Source of the DNA: Sulfuricurvum sp.
GTDB lineage: Bacteria; Campylobacterota; Campylobacteria; Campylobacterales; Sulfurimonadaceae
Length of the DNA stretch: 64,000 nucleotides
Assembly: GCA_030696775.1 (NCBI GenBank)
Contig: JAUYRN010000005.1
Coordinates: 1 to 64,000, forward strand
Reading direction: 5' to 3'
Position 1 is the stretch's first letter. Each line of letters begins with the position of its first letter. A model generated the notes under the pieces. The model was given only the letters and a program-made list of their open reading frames with translations, had not been told where the DNA came from and did not search any database. Below, piece by piece: positions 27,644-36,231 of the stretch. Both the position numbers and the translations under genes were made by a program.

Positions 27644-29062
27644 GTGATAGCGAAGCAAATGCAGTCGGTACGACTTGATGGAAAAAATATAGAAAATACA
27701 CGGATTCAATTGCGTCACTATTTTCATCAAAGTTTTGATCTTTTTGAATCATTGTTTGATCTTTTACAATCTGACGAAATCTTTTATCGCCAGTCTGAAC
27801 CAACGCGTCATCCTATGATTTTTTATTTTGCCCATACCGCTATTTTTTATGTGAATAAATTAATTGCTTCAGGTGCAATGGATGAGAGAATAAACCCTCA
27901 TTTTGAGTCTTTGTTTGCGGTTGGTGTGGATGAGATGAAGTGGGATGCTGAGAGTGGAAGCTTTGCGTGGCCGAGCGTGAAAGAAGTGCGAGAATATCGC
28001 AATCGTGTTCGTATATGCGTTGATGAAATGATTTCTGCATTACCTATGACATTGCCCATAATCAAAACAGACCCGTTTTGGGCGATTTGGATGGGAATAG
28101 AGCACGAACGGATTCATATCGAAACGTCGAGTGTATTGCATCGGCAAATGCCCTTAGAGTTTATCAGAGAAGATGCTCGGTTTCCGATTTGTCCACTATG
28201 GGGTGATGGTATAGAAAACGAGATGGTAGGTTTTGATGCTCAGGAGATCCGCCTTGGAAAAGGTGTGGATGATCACGGATTGTATGGCTGGGATAATGAA
28301 TATGGAACGGCAACGTATCATGTGGAAGATTTTGAGGCATCTAAATATTTAGTTAGTAATAGTGAATTTATGGATTTTGTAGCTGCCAATGGTTATGGCA
28401 TACAGCGATGGTGGGATGATGAAGGGCTGAAATATTTACGTATTCGTAATGCGACGTGTCCCCCCTTTTGGATTCCTCAAAATGATGGAAGTTTTAAATA
28501 CCGTGCGTTAACGTGCGAGATAGATATGCCCTATAATTGGCCAGTTGAGGTCAATGCACTTGAAGCGGAAGCGTTCTGTCGATGGAAAAGCGCTCAAGAC
28601 GGAGCGGTATATCGTCTTCCTACAGAAGCAGAGTGGCGCGTTATGGTAGATCAAGGAGATATCTCAAAGGATATTTTTGATGACAGCAATGCTAACCTGA
28701 ATTTTGCCCATTATGCTTCTTCGGTTCCGATTGATACATTTGTTCACGGAAAACTCTATGATGTTGTAGGAAATGTATGGCAATGGACGCAAACACAGAT
28801 GGATGGATTCGAGGGTTTTGCAACGCATCCATGGTACGACGATTTTTCAGAACCTACCTTTGACGGAAAACACAATATGCTCAAAGGTGGATCATGGGCA
28901 TCTACAGGTAATGAGATTGTACGAGAATCCCGATACGCATTTCGCCGCCATTTTATTCAGCATGCAGGATTTCGGTATGTAGTAGGTGAGGGTGAATCTG
29001 AATCTCAAAAATATACTCGTATAGAAGAAATGTACACATCATGGGCAAAACAATATGGATGA
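27644..29062 (+). CDS. ovoA: OvoA-like iron(II)-dependent sulfoxide synthase (5-histidylcysteine sulfoxide synthase core)
   Basis: Resembles the catalytic core of OvoA, the non-haem iron enzyme that joins cysteine and histidine through a C-S bond in ovothiol synthesis. The N-terminal DinB-like bundle has TRHPMIFYFAHTAIFY (H64) and the iron motif HX3HXE in GIEHERIHIETSS (H154, H158, E160). An FGE-sulfatase-like domain fills about 225-460, with YRLPTEAEWRVMV, DVVGNVWQWTQ and MLKGGSW. The protein ends at residue 472 with SWAKQYG, about where the SAM methyltransferase of full-length OvoA (roughly 700 residues) would begin, so that module is missing. The GTG start has GAGGA 8 nt upstream. It overlaps the PLP lyase gene by 8 nt. 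An EgtB-type (ergothioneine) role is less likely given the partner. Confidence 0.82.
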   Translation: MIAKQMQSVRLDGKNIENTRIQLRHYFHQSFDLFESLFDLLQSDEIFYRQSEPTRHPMIFYFAHTAIFYVNKLIASGAMDERINPHFESLFAVGVDEMKWDAESGSFAWPSVKEVREYRNRVRICVDEMISALPMTLPIIKTDPFWAIWMGIEHERIHIETSSVLHRQMPLEFIREDARFPICPLWGDGIENEMVGFDAQEIRLGKGVDDHGLYGWDNEYGTATYHVEDFEASKYLVSNSEFMDFVAANGYGIQRWWDDEGLKYLRIRNATCPPFWIPQNDGSFKYRALTCEIDMPYNWPVEVNALEAEAFCRWKSAQDGAVYRLPTEAEWRVMVDQGDISKDIFDDSNANLNFAHYASSVPIDTFVHGKLYDVVGNVWQWTQTQMDGFEGFATHPWYDDFSEPTFDGKHNMLKGGSWASTGNEIVRESRYAFRRHFIQHAGFRYVVGEGESESQKYTRIEEMYTSWAKQYG

Positions 29063-30224
29063 GTTTGGAGAGATAGATCGCAGTGGATCGAATGCTGAAA
29101 AGTATACTTTACGACAAAAGCTTTTCGGAACCGATAATGTTCAGCCGATGTGGGTGGCAGATATGGATCTTGCTACTCCCGTATATGTTTTGGATGCGGT
29201 AAGAGAACGATTGATTCATCCTGTCCTCGGGTATGAAATAATGAAGGATAGTGCTTATGAAGCTCAATGTAAATGGATACATGAACATCATGATTGGGAA
29301 ATCAAACGTGAATGGCTAAGCTACTCTCCCTCTGTTGTTGCTTCTATCGGATGTGCTATTCGAGCTTTTAGTGATGAAGGCGATGAGGTCATCGTAATGA
29401 GCCCAGTTTATCCACCGTTTTTTTCGATGGTTAATGAGAATAATCGACATCTTATTACTCACTCGCTGACGCAAAACAGTGAGGGAGGATATGGTTTCGA
29501 CAGTGAATTATTACGAACACAAATCACTCCAAAAACCAAAATACTATTGTTGTGTTCTCCTCATAATCCTATAGGTCGTGTGTGGCGTAAGAACGAATTA
29601 TTGGCTTTGGGCGCAGTGTGTCTTGAATATGGTGTTGTCATAGTCAGTGATGAGGTTCATTCTGATATCGTTTATGAGGGGCATGCTCATATCCCTATTG
29701 CATCGCTTTCGGACGAGTTGTCTGAATGTACTGTAACACTTCTAGGACCCGGAAAAACATTTAATATGGCAGGATTCGGAATTTCTACGGTCTGCATTGC
29801 TTCGAAAAAGCTGCGTGATCTTTATGATGGGCAGCGTCGGCTTGTTCACTTTGGTGATGGGGCAGTATTATCTCATGTGGCTTTTGAAGCTGCCTATACT
29901 TATGGAAAAGAGTGGCATAAAGCACTTATAGATCACTTACAAACAAATAGAGATACAATAGCTCAATGGTCTGCTCAAAATACACAGATACGATTTATTC
30001 CTCCCCAAGGGACCTATTTGGCATGGGTTGATTGCCGCAAACTGGGAATGGGTGATCGTGAATTACGAGAATTTTTTATTCAAAAAGCTGGTCTTGGTCT
30101 GAGTGCAGGGCTTAGTTTCGGTCGTGAAGGTTCAGGATTTATGCGGCTCAATTTTGCGGTCTCTACATCTGCTCTTGAGATTGCATTGGCAAAAATAGGC
30201 ACTGCCTTAAAAGAGAGAAAATGA
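29055..30224 (+). CDS. PatB/MalY-type PLP C-S lyase, probable OvoB partner
   Basis: Fold-type I PLP enzyme of the cystathionine beta-lyase PatB/MalY group. It has MWVADMDLATP near the start, SPVYPPFF, CSPHNPIGRVW, VSDEVHSDIVY and the PLP lysine in LLGPGKTFNMAGFGIS. In ovothiol synthesis OvoB, a PLP lyase, splits 5-histidylcysteine sulfoxide to release 5-thiohistidine. The 8-nt overlap with the ovoA-like gene makes that the most economical role. General cystathionine beta-lyase activity is the alternative and cannot be excluded from sequence. Its stop overlaps the next start by 4 nt. The length is 389 residues. Confidence 0.8.
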   Translation: MDEFGEIDRSGSNAEKYTLRQKLFGTDNVQPMWVADMDLATPVYVLDAVRERLIHPVLGYEIMKDSAYEAQCKWIHEHHDWEIKREWLSYSPSVVASIGCAIRAFSDEGDEVIVMSPVYPPFFSMVNENNRHLITHSLTQNSEGGYGFDSELLRTQITPKTKILLLCSPHNPIGRVWRKNELLALGAVCLEYGVVIVSDEVHSDIVYEGHAHIPIASLSDELSECTVTLLGPGKTFNMAGFGISTVCIASKKLRDLYDGQRRLVHFGDGAVLSHVAFEAAYTYGKEWHKALIDHLQTNRDTIAQWSAQNTQIRFIPPQGTYLAWVDCRKLGMGDRELREFFIQKAGLGLSAGLSFGREGSGFMRLNFAVSTSALEIALAKIGTALKERK

Positions 30225-31495
30225 TAGTTGAATCCATAGTTCCTTTTTATGAAACAGAGTATTTTCGCTTTATTTTAACCCTAATACTGAGTTTTTTAAC
30301 CGGATTAGAGATGCGAAAATACAAACGGACATTAGAGCATCCCTATTTTATCGGAACCGTGCGCACGTATACCTTTATTGGGATGCTTGGATATATTCTT
30401 TATATTCTCGATCCTAGCTTACGGCTTTATCTGTCCGGATTGGGGATTTTGGCAATATTTTTTGGTCTCTTTTATTACAGTAAACTCCATAAAGAACAAA
30501 AAGGGATTATCAGTCTTTTGGTGGCATTATTGGTATATACCTATGCACCGATGATTATGACACAGCCTTTGTGGCTGATTGCTTTGATATTTGTTGTCAT
30601 AATTTTTGTTGTCAATTCCAAATCTAAAGTCCAAATGCTACTCGAAAAAGTGGATAAAAGTGAATTGATTACTTTTTCCAAATGGGTGCTATTAAGTGCG
30701 GTGATTTGGCCGTTATTGCCGGTTACCCCGATTGCATCCTGGTTGCCGATGTCGATGAGTAAAATTTGGATGGCAGTCGTTGTTGTATCGGGAATATCGT
30801 ATATTGGCTATTTGCTTCAACATTATTTTTTTAAAGAAAAAGGGTTTTTAGTCAGCGGTATTTTAGGAGGGATTTACTCCTCAACAGCGACAACCGTTGT
30901 TTTGGCTCGTAAATCAAAGGTCATTGCCTCGGATAAATATACGTTTATTTCTGCCATTATGCTGGCAACAGGAATGATGCATGTCCGATTAATGGTTATG
31001 ATTGGCTTTTTTAATTTTACATTATTTCAAAGCATTGCTCTTCCGATTGGACTGCTTGGTTCTATTGCACTTTTAGGAGGATATATGCTCTCAAAGCATA
31101 AGGGAAGTAATCTGCTTGGTAATGAGAACGGTACGCAGATAAATATTAATCCTCTTGAGCTTGGAATGGCATTGCTTGTTGCAATTATGTTTGTCATCAT
31201 GACAACAGCAACTCAGTATTTCATCGTTCATTATGGGATTTCGGGATTGAATGTACTGGCATTTACCAGTGGCTTTACTGACATTGATCCCTTTATCCTT
31301 TCTCTCATTAACATTCAGTACTCTATTACTCCCAATACAGTGATGTGTGCAATTTTAATTTCTATCGGGAGTAACAATCTCTTGAAAGGGATAATTGCAT
31401 TGGTTCTAAGCTCACGGTATGTTGGTTGGATGAGTTTTGGTGCATTGGGTTTTATGTCGATAATGACTTTCGCGCTTGCTTTTGCGATTCGGTAA
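30221..31495 (+). CDS. MgtC/DUF4010 family multi-pass membrane protein
   Basis: A 424-residue integral membrane protein. The N-terminal part resembles MgtC/SapB (LTGLEMRKYKRTL, followed by VRTYTFIGMLGY), and the rest is a DUF4010-type hydrophobic region with GILGGIYSSTATTVVLARKSK and a late GFTDIDPFILSL. About 11 membrane segments can be counted. Function of this fusion family is not established; MgtC relatives affect magnesium limitation and ATP synthase, but that should not be transferred. ATGA overlap with the lyase gene places it in the thiohistidine operon, which may or may not be meaningful. Confidence 0.8.
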   Translation: MIVESIVPFYETEYFRFILTLILSFLTGLEMRKYKRTLEHPYFIGTVRTYTFIGMLGYILYILDPSLRLYLSGLGILAIFFGLFYYSKLHKEQKGIISLLVALLVYTYAPMIMTQPLWLIALIFVVIIFVVNSKSKVQMLLEKVDKSELITFSKWVLLSAVIWPLLPVTPIASWLPMSMSKIWMAVVVVSGISYIGYLLQHYFFKEKGFLVSGILGGIYSSTATTVVLARKSKVIASDKYTFISAIMLATGMMHVRLMVMIGFFNFTLFQSIALPIGLLGSIALLGGYMLSKHKGSNLLGNENGTQININPLELGMALLVAIMFVIMTTATQYFIVHYGISGLNVLAFTSGFTDIDPFILSLINIQYSITPNTVMCAILISIGSNNLLKGIIALVLSSRYVGWMSFGALGFMSIMTFALAFAIR

Positions 31496-31500
31496 AAATA

Positions 31501-31914
31501 ATGGAACCTATAACGTCAAAAATTGAAAATTTTATCGTCAAACATCATCTGCTTTCATTGGCGACCTATGGGGATGAGTTGTGGTGTTGTTCTTTATTTT
31601 ATGCCTATGATTCAGAAGAAATTTCTTTTATCGTGGCAACGGATACCCAAACACTGCATGGTAGCAATGTAGTAAAAAATCATACCGTTGCAGGAACAGT
31701 GGCATTTGAAACCAAGACAGTCGGAAAGATTCAAGGGATACAGTTTAAAGGTGTGATGACGCTGTGTGATGAGGGAAAAGAGTTTTATTATAAAGCTTTT
31801 CCGTATGCACGGATAATGAGTCCAACGTTATGGACAATACGCCTTGATGAGATTAAAATGACCGATAATACACTGGGTTTTGGTAAAAAACTTATTTGGA
31901 AACGAGGTTCTTAG
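31501..31914 (+). CDS. YhbP (UPF0306) family protein, split-barrel FMN-binding fold
   Basis: Small protein closely resembling E. coli YhbP, as in the shared terminal stretch IRLDEIKMTDNTLGFGKK. The fold is the pyridoxamine-phosphate-oxidase-like split barrel, often binding flavin, but no reaction is known. It has 137 residues from the ATG at 31501; the frame stays open upstream into the membrane-protein gene, but those residues do not look native. It lies 5 nt after the DUF4010 gene, so likely the last gene of the ovoA operon. Its end overlaps the opposite-strand small gene by 23 nt. Confidence 0.85.
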   Translation: MEPITSKIENFIVKHHLLSLATYGDELWCCSLFYAYDSEEISFIVATDTQTLHGSNVVKNHTVAGTVAFETKTVGKIQGIQFKGVMTLCDEGKEFYYKAFPYARIMSPTLWTIRLDEIKMTDNTLGFGKKLIWKRGS

Positions 31915-32068
31915 GTTCGAAAAAACTACATGGTTTGCCGCTTGAGTTTAGGACGATTTGAGAAGGGATAGATTTACTTTTAAATCCATACGCCTTACAT
32001 CCGTGAGGCTGATTAGCTTCCCAAGTAACGAAATAATAAGTACATTTTTGACAGATAATTTTTTGCAT
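31892..32068 (-). CDS. Small cysteine-rich protein (58 residues), zinc-ribbon-like
   Basis: A short gene usually missed by length cutoffs. The frame starts with ATG at 32068 and ends with TAA at 31892. The protein has CxxC (C6, C9), then FVTWEANQPHGCKAYGFKSK with C24, and NSSGKPCSFFEPK with C47. The composition and spacing of four cysteines suggest a metal-binding ribbon, and the middle motif reads like a conserved family rather than noise. I have an impression of similar short proteins in other proteobacteria but no name or function to offer. The start is divergent from dut with a 42-bp gap. No strong ribosome site is seen. Confidence 0.7.
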   Translation of the reverse strand: MQKIICQKCTYYFVTWEANQPHGCKAYGFKSKSIPSQIVLNSSGKPCSFFEPKNLVSK

Positions 32069-32110
32069 AGGGAATTTTACCTATAATTTGAAACTTTTTA
32101 AAGGATAAGC

Positions 32111-32797
32111 ATGAATAAATTACTTAGTATGCTGACATTACAGCAACAACTCAATGATGCTACCAACGGAATTGGTTGGGAAAAAGGGGTAACGAAACAC
32201 GGCAAAATAATCAACTGGCGCCGATGCATTACGATGGAATCTGCCGAGATGATTGATTCATTCGGATGGAAACATTGGAAAAGTATTGCTCAACCGACCG
32301 ATTATGCCAACTTGCAAATCGAGATTGTCGATGTCTGGCATTTTGTGATGAGTTTAGTATTGGAATTTACGAAAGCCAATGGTGCGGAAGCAGTGGAAGA
32401 ATTGGCACATAGAATTTACAATACACCGGAATATCAAAAATTAAACGGTGAAACACCGCTTCCTTTTGGCGGAGATGATCTCCTTATGATTAAAATCGAA
32501 AACGTTATGCGTCTTTCACTGATTCCGATTTCTCCAGAGATGATTGATGCGATAGTCGAAGAGTTTTTAGATCTGGCGTATCTGGGTGCATTGAATACGA
32601 CACACTTGTATCGTCTCTATGTCGGCAAAAATATCCTCAATCAATTCCGTCAAGACCATGGATATAAAGAGGGAAGTTATATTAAGATCTGGAACGGATT
32701 GGAAGACAACGCCGTAATGAAACTCTCATGGGAAAACAATCCTGAGATGACGCCTGATGAGTTGTACAAAGCGTTAAAAACTGCCTATCCTGCGTAA
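32111..32797 (+). CDS. dut: Dimeric all-alpha dUTPase (dUTP diphosphatase)
   Basis: Hydrolyses dUTP to dUMP, keeping uracil out of DNA. This is the dimeric class found in Campylobacter and some phages, unrelated to trimeric Dut. Metal-binding acidic motifs are visible in TMESAEMIDSFGWKHW and LQIEIVDVWHFVMSL, the EXXE and EXXD pairs of the class. The 228-residue length is right. AAAGGA precedes the ATG. It overlaps the convergent lpxL by 13 nt. It works in the same pathway as the Ung gene at 59069. Confidence 0.93.
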   Translation: MNKLLSMLTLQQQLNDATNGIGWEKGVTKHGKIINWRRCITMESAEMIDSFGWKHWKSIAQPTDYANLQIEIVDVWHFVMSLVLEFTKANGAEAVEELAHRIYNTPEYQKLNGETPLPFGGDDLLMIKIENVMRLSLIPISPEMIDAIVEEFLDLAYLGALNTTHLYRLYVGKNILNQFRQDHGYKEGSYIKIWNGLEDNAVMKLSWENNPEMTPDELYKALKTAYPA

Positions 32798-33663
32798 ATC
32801 TCGTTAAATTCACCTTTCCATCGCTTGTGGCACCAAAACCAGAGCTTTGGATTGGTGCGAATTACTTTTTCAAGATCATCGGCTTGTGCTTGTGAGGCGT
32901 CTAAAATGTCTTTTTCCTCATTGCTTTTTACTTCAATGGGATTTTCAAACGTAATCGTATAGTGCTGTTCATGGAGTGAGACAATATAAACACCCACGAT
33001 AGGAGCATTGAATTTTGCTGATAACGCAGCAGGGGTAGACGATTGGTACGTCTCATGCCCAAAAAAATCAACTTTTACTCCTGCACGTGCATTGCTGGCT
33101 TGATCGATCATAAGCAAAATAGAGCGACCGCCCTTGAGTGCTTTGGCAATATGTTTAAGCGCTCCATTTTTTTCCGCAAGCTGCATTTTATGGTTTGTTC
33201 GTGCCTGAAGTAAATAGGGATCAAACTCAGAAGCGCTAAACTCTTTATAGATTGAGGAAACAGGGGTAATGACGGAAGAGAGAGCAGCTCCTCCCAGTTC
33301 CCAATTGCCAAAATGGGCGGAAACAAAAATAATTCCGCGTTTTTCTCGCAAAAGGGCATCAACAACTTCACGGTTTTGAAAGGTCACTTGAGATTGTAAA
33401 TCATCGGCATTGTTTCGTCGGTTCTCCATTACTTGTAAAAAATTAAGGGCTAAATTTCGATAGCAATAGCTCTCAATTTCTTTTTTTTGAGTCTGAGTGA
33501 GCTCATCTTTAAAAGCAAAATCTAAATTAGCTTGAATGATCCGATTTCGTGAAAAAGCGAGAAGATGAGCAAGTGAAGCAAGCGATGTAAATATCTTTTT
33601 ACGCCAACGCTGTGGCAGAATCATCAAGAATGAATCTAAGAGTAAAAAAAGGCGATAACCCAT
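32785..33663 (-). CDS. lpxL: Lipid A biosynthesis lauroyl-type acyltransferase
   Basis: Membrane-associated LpxL/LpxM-family acyltransferase that adds a secondary acyl chain to lipid A. The catalytic HX4E-type motif is FVSAHFGNWELGG, and the conserved IDQASNARAGVKVDFFG block follows. A hydrophobic N-terminal stretch anchors it. The 292-residue length is typical. ATG overlaps the waaC stop as TAATG, so the two LPS genes are translationally coupled. Whether it adds laurate, myristate or another chain is not readable from sequence. Confidence 0.9.
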   Translation of the reverse strand: MGYRLFLLLDSFLMILPQRWRKKIFTSLASLAHLLAFSRNRIIQANLDFAFKDELTQTQKKEIESYCYRNLALNFLQVMENRRNNADDLQSQVTFQNREVVDALLREKRGIIFVSAHFGNWELGGAALSSVITPVSSIYKEFSASEFDPYLLQARTNHKMQLAEKNGALKHIAKALKGGRSILLMIDQASNARAGVKVDFFGHETYQSSTPAALSAKFNAPIVGVYIVSLHEQHYTITFENPIEVKSNEEKDILDASQAQADDLEKVIRTNPKLWFWCHKRWKGEFNEIYAG

Positions 33664-34643
33664 TATAAAATTTCCTTGGCTTTAGTAGCAATAAGATGAG
33701 GGTCGATGTCACAAATCGAAAAATCATTACGATTAATGTGAAAAATATCCACGTGGGACGGAGATTTTATTCCTATATTGATAGGAGTTGGGTAAATCAT
33801 CCGTTCATTGGTTGGCCCAAACAGGGTTATAGAGGGACGATTCATCGCCCACGCAATATGTGTAGGTCCTGTATCATTTCCGATTATGAGTGTACAGTTT
33901 GCGATAAAATCCACCAGCTCTTTTAGAGACATTTTGGGCGTAACAATAGCATTCTTGGAATGTTCTTGTATCCACACTGCATCATCGTATTCACTCGTGC
34001 TTCCCCAAACAAGATGGCACGGGTAGGGAAGTAAATCACACAGTGCGGCAAAGTGTTCTTTGGGATAACATTTGCTCTTCCACGATGCCCCGATGACAAG
34101 AGCAATTTTATTTTCATGCGAGGCCGAGGGACTATCAAATACAGGAGCTTTTTGCTCTATCAGCGCGTCGGAGTAGGGGATATTTAACGCTTCAGTTATC
34201 ACCATCACATTACGTCGTATTACACTTATTTCATAGGGGATGGATGAGCTAGTGGCATAAAACCACGCAGCGATTGCTTCACGAGCACTTTTCCGGTCAA
34301 AACCGTGTATTCTCCCGGGTAAAAAAGAGGCAACAATCGCCGATTTAAGAAGCCCTTGCGCATCGATAATATGGTCATAGTGTTTACGAGATTTTAGGGT
34401 GTGAATCATCTCTTTTAAGAGAGTAAAGCTTTTGTTTTTTTTGAGCCTTTTGAGAGGAACAGGGATCACTTCATGAAGCAGGGGATGGTTCTGAAGTATT
34501 GGGGCAAATGCCTCTTCGACAAACCAATCAATTAGGGCTTCAGGGTAATAGTGATGGATAATTTGTAAGATGACAGCCGTGTTGACGATGTCACCGAGTG
34601 CGCTGAGACGGACGATTGCGATACGTAGATTTGGACTTTTCAT
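33663..34643 (-). CDS. waaC: Lipopolysaccharide heptosyltransferase I
   Basis: GT9-family transferase that adds the first heptose to Kdo2-lipid A in the inner core. N-terminal IVRLSALGDIVNTAVIL is the family start motif, followed by PEALIDWFVEE. The C-terminal nucleotide-sugar region has GNDTGPTHIAWAMNRPSITLFGPT. The 326 residues fit WaaC. It is first of the waaC-lpxL pair and divergent from the PDC-domain gene. WaaC rather than WaaF is favoured by the N-terminal motif and by the pairing with lpxL, as in Campylobacter LOS loci. Confidence 0.88.
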   Translation of the reverse strand: MKSPNLRIAIVRLSALGDIVNTAVILQIIHHYYPEALIDWFVEEAFAPILQNHPLLHEVIPVPLKRLKKNKSFTLLKEMIHTLKSRKHYDHIIDAQGLLKSAIVASFLPGRIHGFDRKSAREAIAAWFYATSSSIPYEISVIRRNVMVITEALNIPYSDALIEQKAPVFDSPSASHENKIALVIGASWKSKCYPKEHFAALCDLLPYPCHLVWGSTSEYDDAVWIQEHSKNAIVTPKMSLKELVDFIANCTLIIGNDTGPTHIAWAMNRPSITLFGPTNERMIYPTPINIGIKSPSHVDIFHINRNDFSICDIDPHLIATKAKEIL

Positions 34644-34668
34644 AAGGATAACTATAGCGCAACTAAGC

Positions 34669-34674
34669 TATAAT
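34669..34674 (+). promoter_or_regulatory. -10 element (TATAAT) before the PDC-domain gene
   Basis: Consensus TATAAT in the 64-bp gap divergent from waaC, 34 bp before the ATG at 34708. It would drive the PDC-domain gene and the overlapping hisH. No -35 is apparent. Confidence 0.5.
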
Positions 34675-34707
34675 CCGCATAATTATTAAGAGGTTAGGAG
34701 TGCAAAA

Positions 34708-35616
34708 ATGGTTGTTCAAGACATACAGCAATTTTCTGAAATTCGCCCAAAAGCGCGGGCATATTTTTGTTATCTTTTTCAAAAAAATCTCCCAAATCAC
34801 CTTCCTTCTGCAACAGCCGAACACATCATAGATCGCCTACGTAAAATTAAAGGAGACTTACCAGGTGTAGAAGCTGTTTATTTATTGGACTCAGCAGGAA
34901 ACCAAGTGAGTCCCACTTACCTTAAAGTGGGGAAAAAAGAGGAAGATGCGGGTCAAAACCGTTCTACTAGAGCTTATTATTACCGTGCTATGCATGAGCG
35001 CCGCTGTACGATTACTGATCCTTATCCTTCATTGATAAATGACGAATTAACGGTTACTGCATCGGAACCTATTTTTGATGAGAATGGCGAAATTATTTAT
35101 GTGGCGTGTCTGGATATGCCTTTAAATGAAGTAGTTCGAATTGCGCACCCATTAGCATTAGAGAGTTTCGCAGGTAAATTTTTTAGAACTATTTATGCTA
35201 TTTTTTCAGTTGCTTTAGCTGCGGTTGCTTTGTTATTGTTTGTAAAAGGGATAGAAAGCTTTTTAGCCTACGGACTTGGTAATGTGGAACATATTGAGAT
35301 TAAAGATATTTTTGAAGCAACCATCTTGCTTACCCTTTCTTTAGCCATATTTGATTTGGTCAAAACTCTTTTTGAGGAAGAAGTTTTGGGGCGCTCCAAA
35401 AAAGATCCTGCATCAGATATACATAAAACAATGGTCCGATTCTTAGGCTCTATTATTATTGCCCTCTCAATCGAGGCACTGATGTTAGTATTTAAATTTG
35501 CAATGACAGAGCCTGAGAAGCTTTTTAACGCTATCTATATTATTGGCGGTGTCGCTTCTTTGTTGGTTGGATTGGCTATTTACATCCGTTTTACTCACGA
35601 TAAGGAGCATCCTTGA
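34708..35616 (+). CDS. PDC/Cache-like sensor domain fused to multi-pass membrane region
   Basis: The first 155 residues resemble a PDC (Cache) sensor domain: GVEAVYLLDSAGNQVSP, the RAYYYRAMHERRCTITDPYPS stretch split over about 94-115 as in ligand-binding PDC folds, then TVTASEPIFDENGEIIYVACLDM. Four or so membrane segments follow (about 165-187, 205-232, 247-270, 279-297). Unusually, no signal peptide or membrane segment precedes the PDC part, so it would be predicted cytoplasmic. There is no kinase, GGDEF or chemoreceptor output. The function is unknown. It overlaps hisH by 4 nt, and waaC and lpxL are on the other side. Confidence 0.7.
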   Translation: MVVQDIQQFSEIRPKARAYFCYLFQKNLPNHLPSATAEHIIDRLRKIKGDLPGVEAVYLLDSAGNQVSPTYLKVGKKEEDAGQNRSTRAYYYRAMHERRCTITDPYPSLINDELTVTASEPIFDENGEIIYVACLDMPLNEVVRIAHPLALESFAGKFFRTIYAIFSVALAAVALLLFVKGIESFLAYGLGNVEHIEIKDIFEATILLTLSLAIFDLVKTLFEEEVLGRSKKDPASDIHKTMVRFLGSIIIALSIEALMLVFKFAMTEPEKLFNAIYIIGGVASLLVGLAIYIRFTHDKEHP

Positions 35617-36224
35617 TAGGAATAGTCGATTATAATATAGGTAATCTTGCCAGTGTAAAAAATGCATTTGATTTACTGGGTGAAAAAGTAGTGGTGGAAT
35701 CAGACCCTGCTAAATTGTGTACGTATGACAAGCTGATTTTGCCGGGTGTTGGTGCATTTGGGGATGCGATGGAACACTTGCAAAGCCGTGGAATGGATGA
35801 AGCAGTTCGTGAATATGCCGTAAGCGGAAAATATCTTCTTGGTATTTGTTTGGGAATGCAATTATTGTTTGACTCAAGTGAAGAATTTGGAATCAATGAA
35901 GGGCTTGGTCTTATAAAGGGACGAGTTGTGGCATTTGATACAAGCCGTTTTCATACTCCTCTAAAAGTTCCTCATATTGGATGGAACAGAATGTTTACCA
36001 AAGAACATCCTTTGTTTGAAGGATTGGATAAGGACCATTATCTCTATTTCGTTCATTCCTATCACGCCTTGTGTGACAATGAAGCAGACAGTATTGGTGA
36101 GAGTGTTTATGGTTACCGTTTTACGAGCGCAATCGCTCATGACAACGTAATGGGTATTCAGCCCCATCCTGAGAAAAGCCATCATAATGGTCTGAAAATT
36201 TTACAAAATTTTATAAACTTGTGA
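35613..36224 (+). CDS. hisH: Imidazole glycerol phosphate synthase glutaminase subunit HisH
   Basis: Class I glutamine amidotransferase that supplies ammonia to HisF in histidine and AICAR formation. It has [17 protein letters not shown] at the start, [11 protein letters not shown], the catalytic cysteine in [16 protein letters not shown], and the His/Glu pair in GIQPHPEKS. The 203-residue length is right. The start is TTG at 35613 with AAGGAG six bases upstream, overlapping the previous stop (TTGA). HisA follows after a hairpin-rich gap, and HisF is not in the window. AICAR made here feeds PurH, also encoded in this window. Confidence 0.95.
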   Translation: MIGIVDYNIGNLASVKNAFDLLGEKVVVESDPAKLCTYDKLILPGVGAFGDAMEHLQSRGMDEAVREYAVSGKYLLGICLGMQLLFDSSEEFGINEGLGLIKGRVVAFDTSRFHTPLKVPHIGWNRMFTKEHPLFEGLDKDHYLYFVHSYHALCDNEADSIGESVYGYRFTSAIAHDNVMGIQPHPEKSHHNGLKILQNFINL

Positions 36225-36231
36225 TGTTAAA

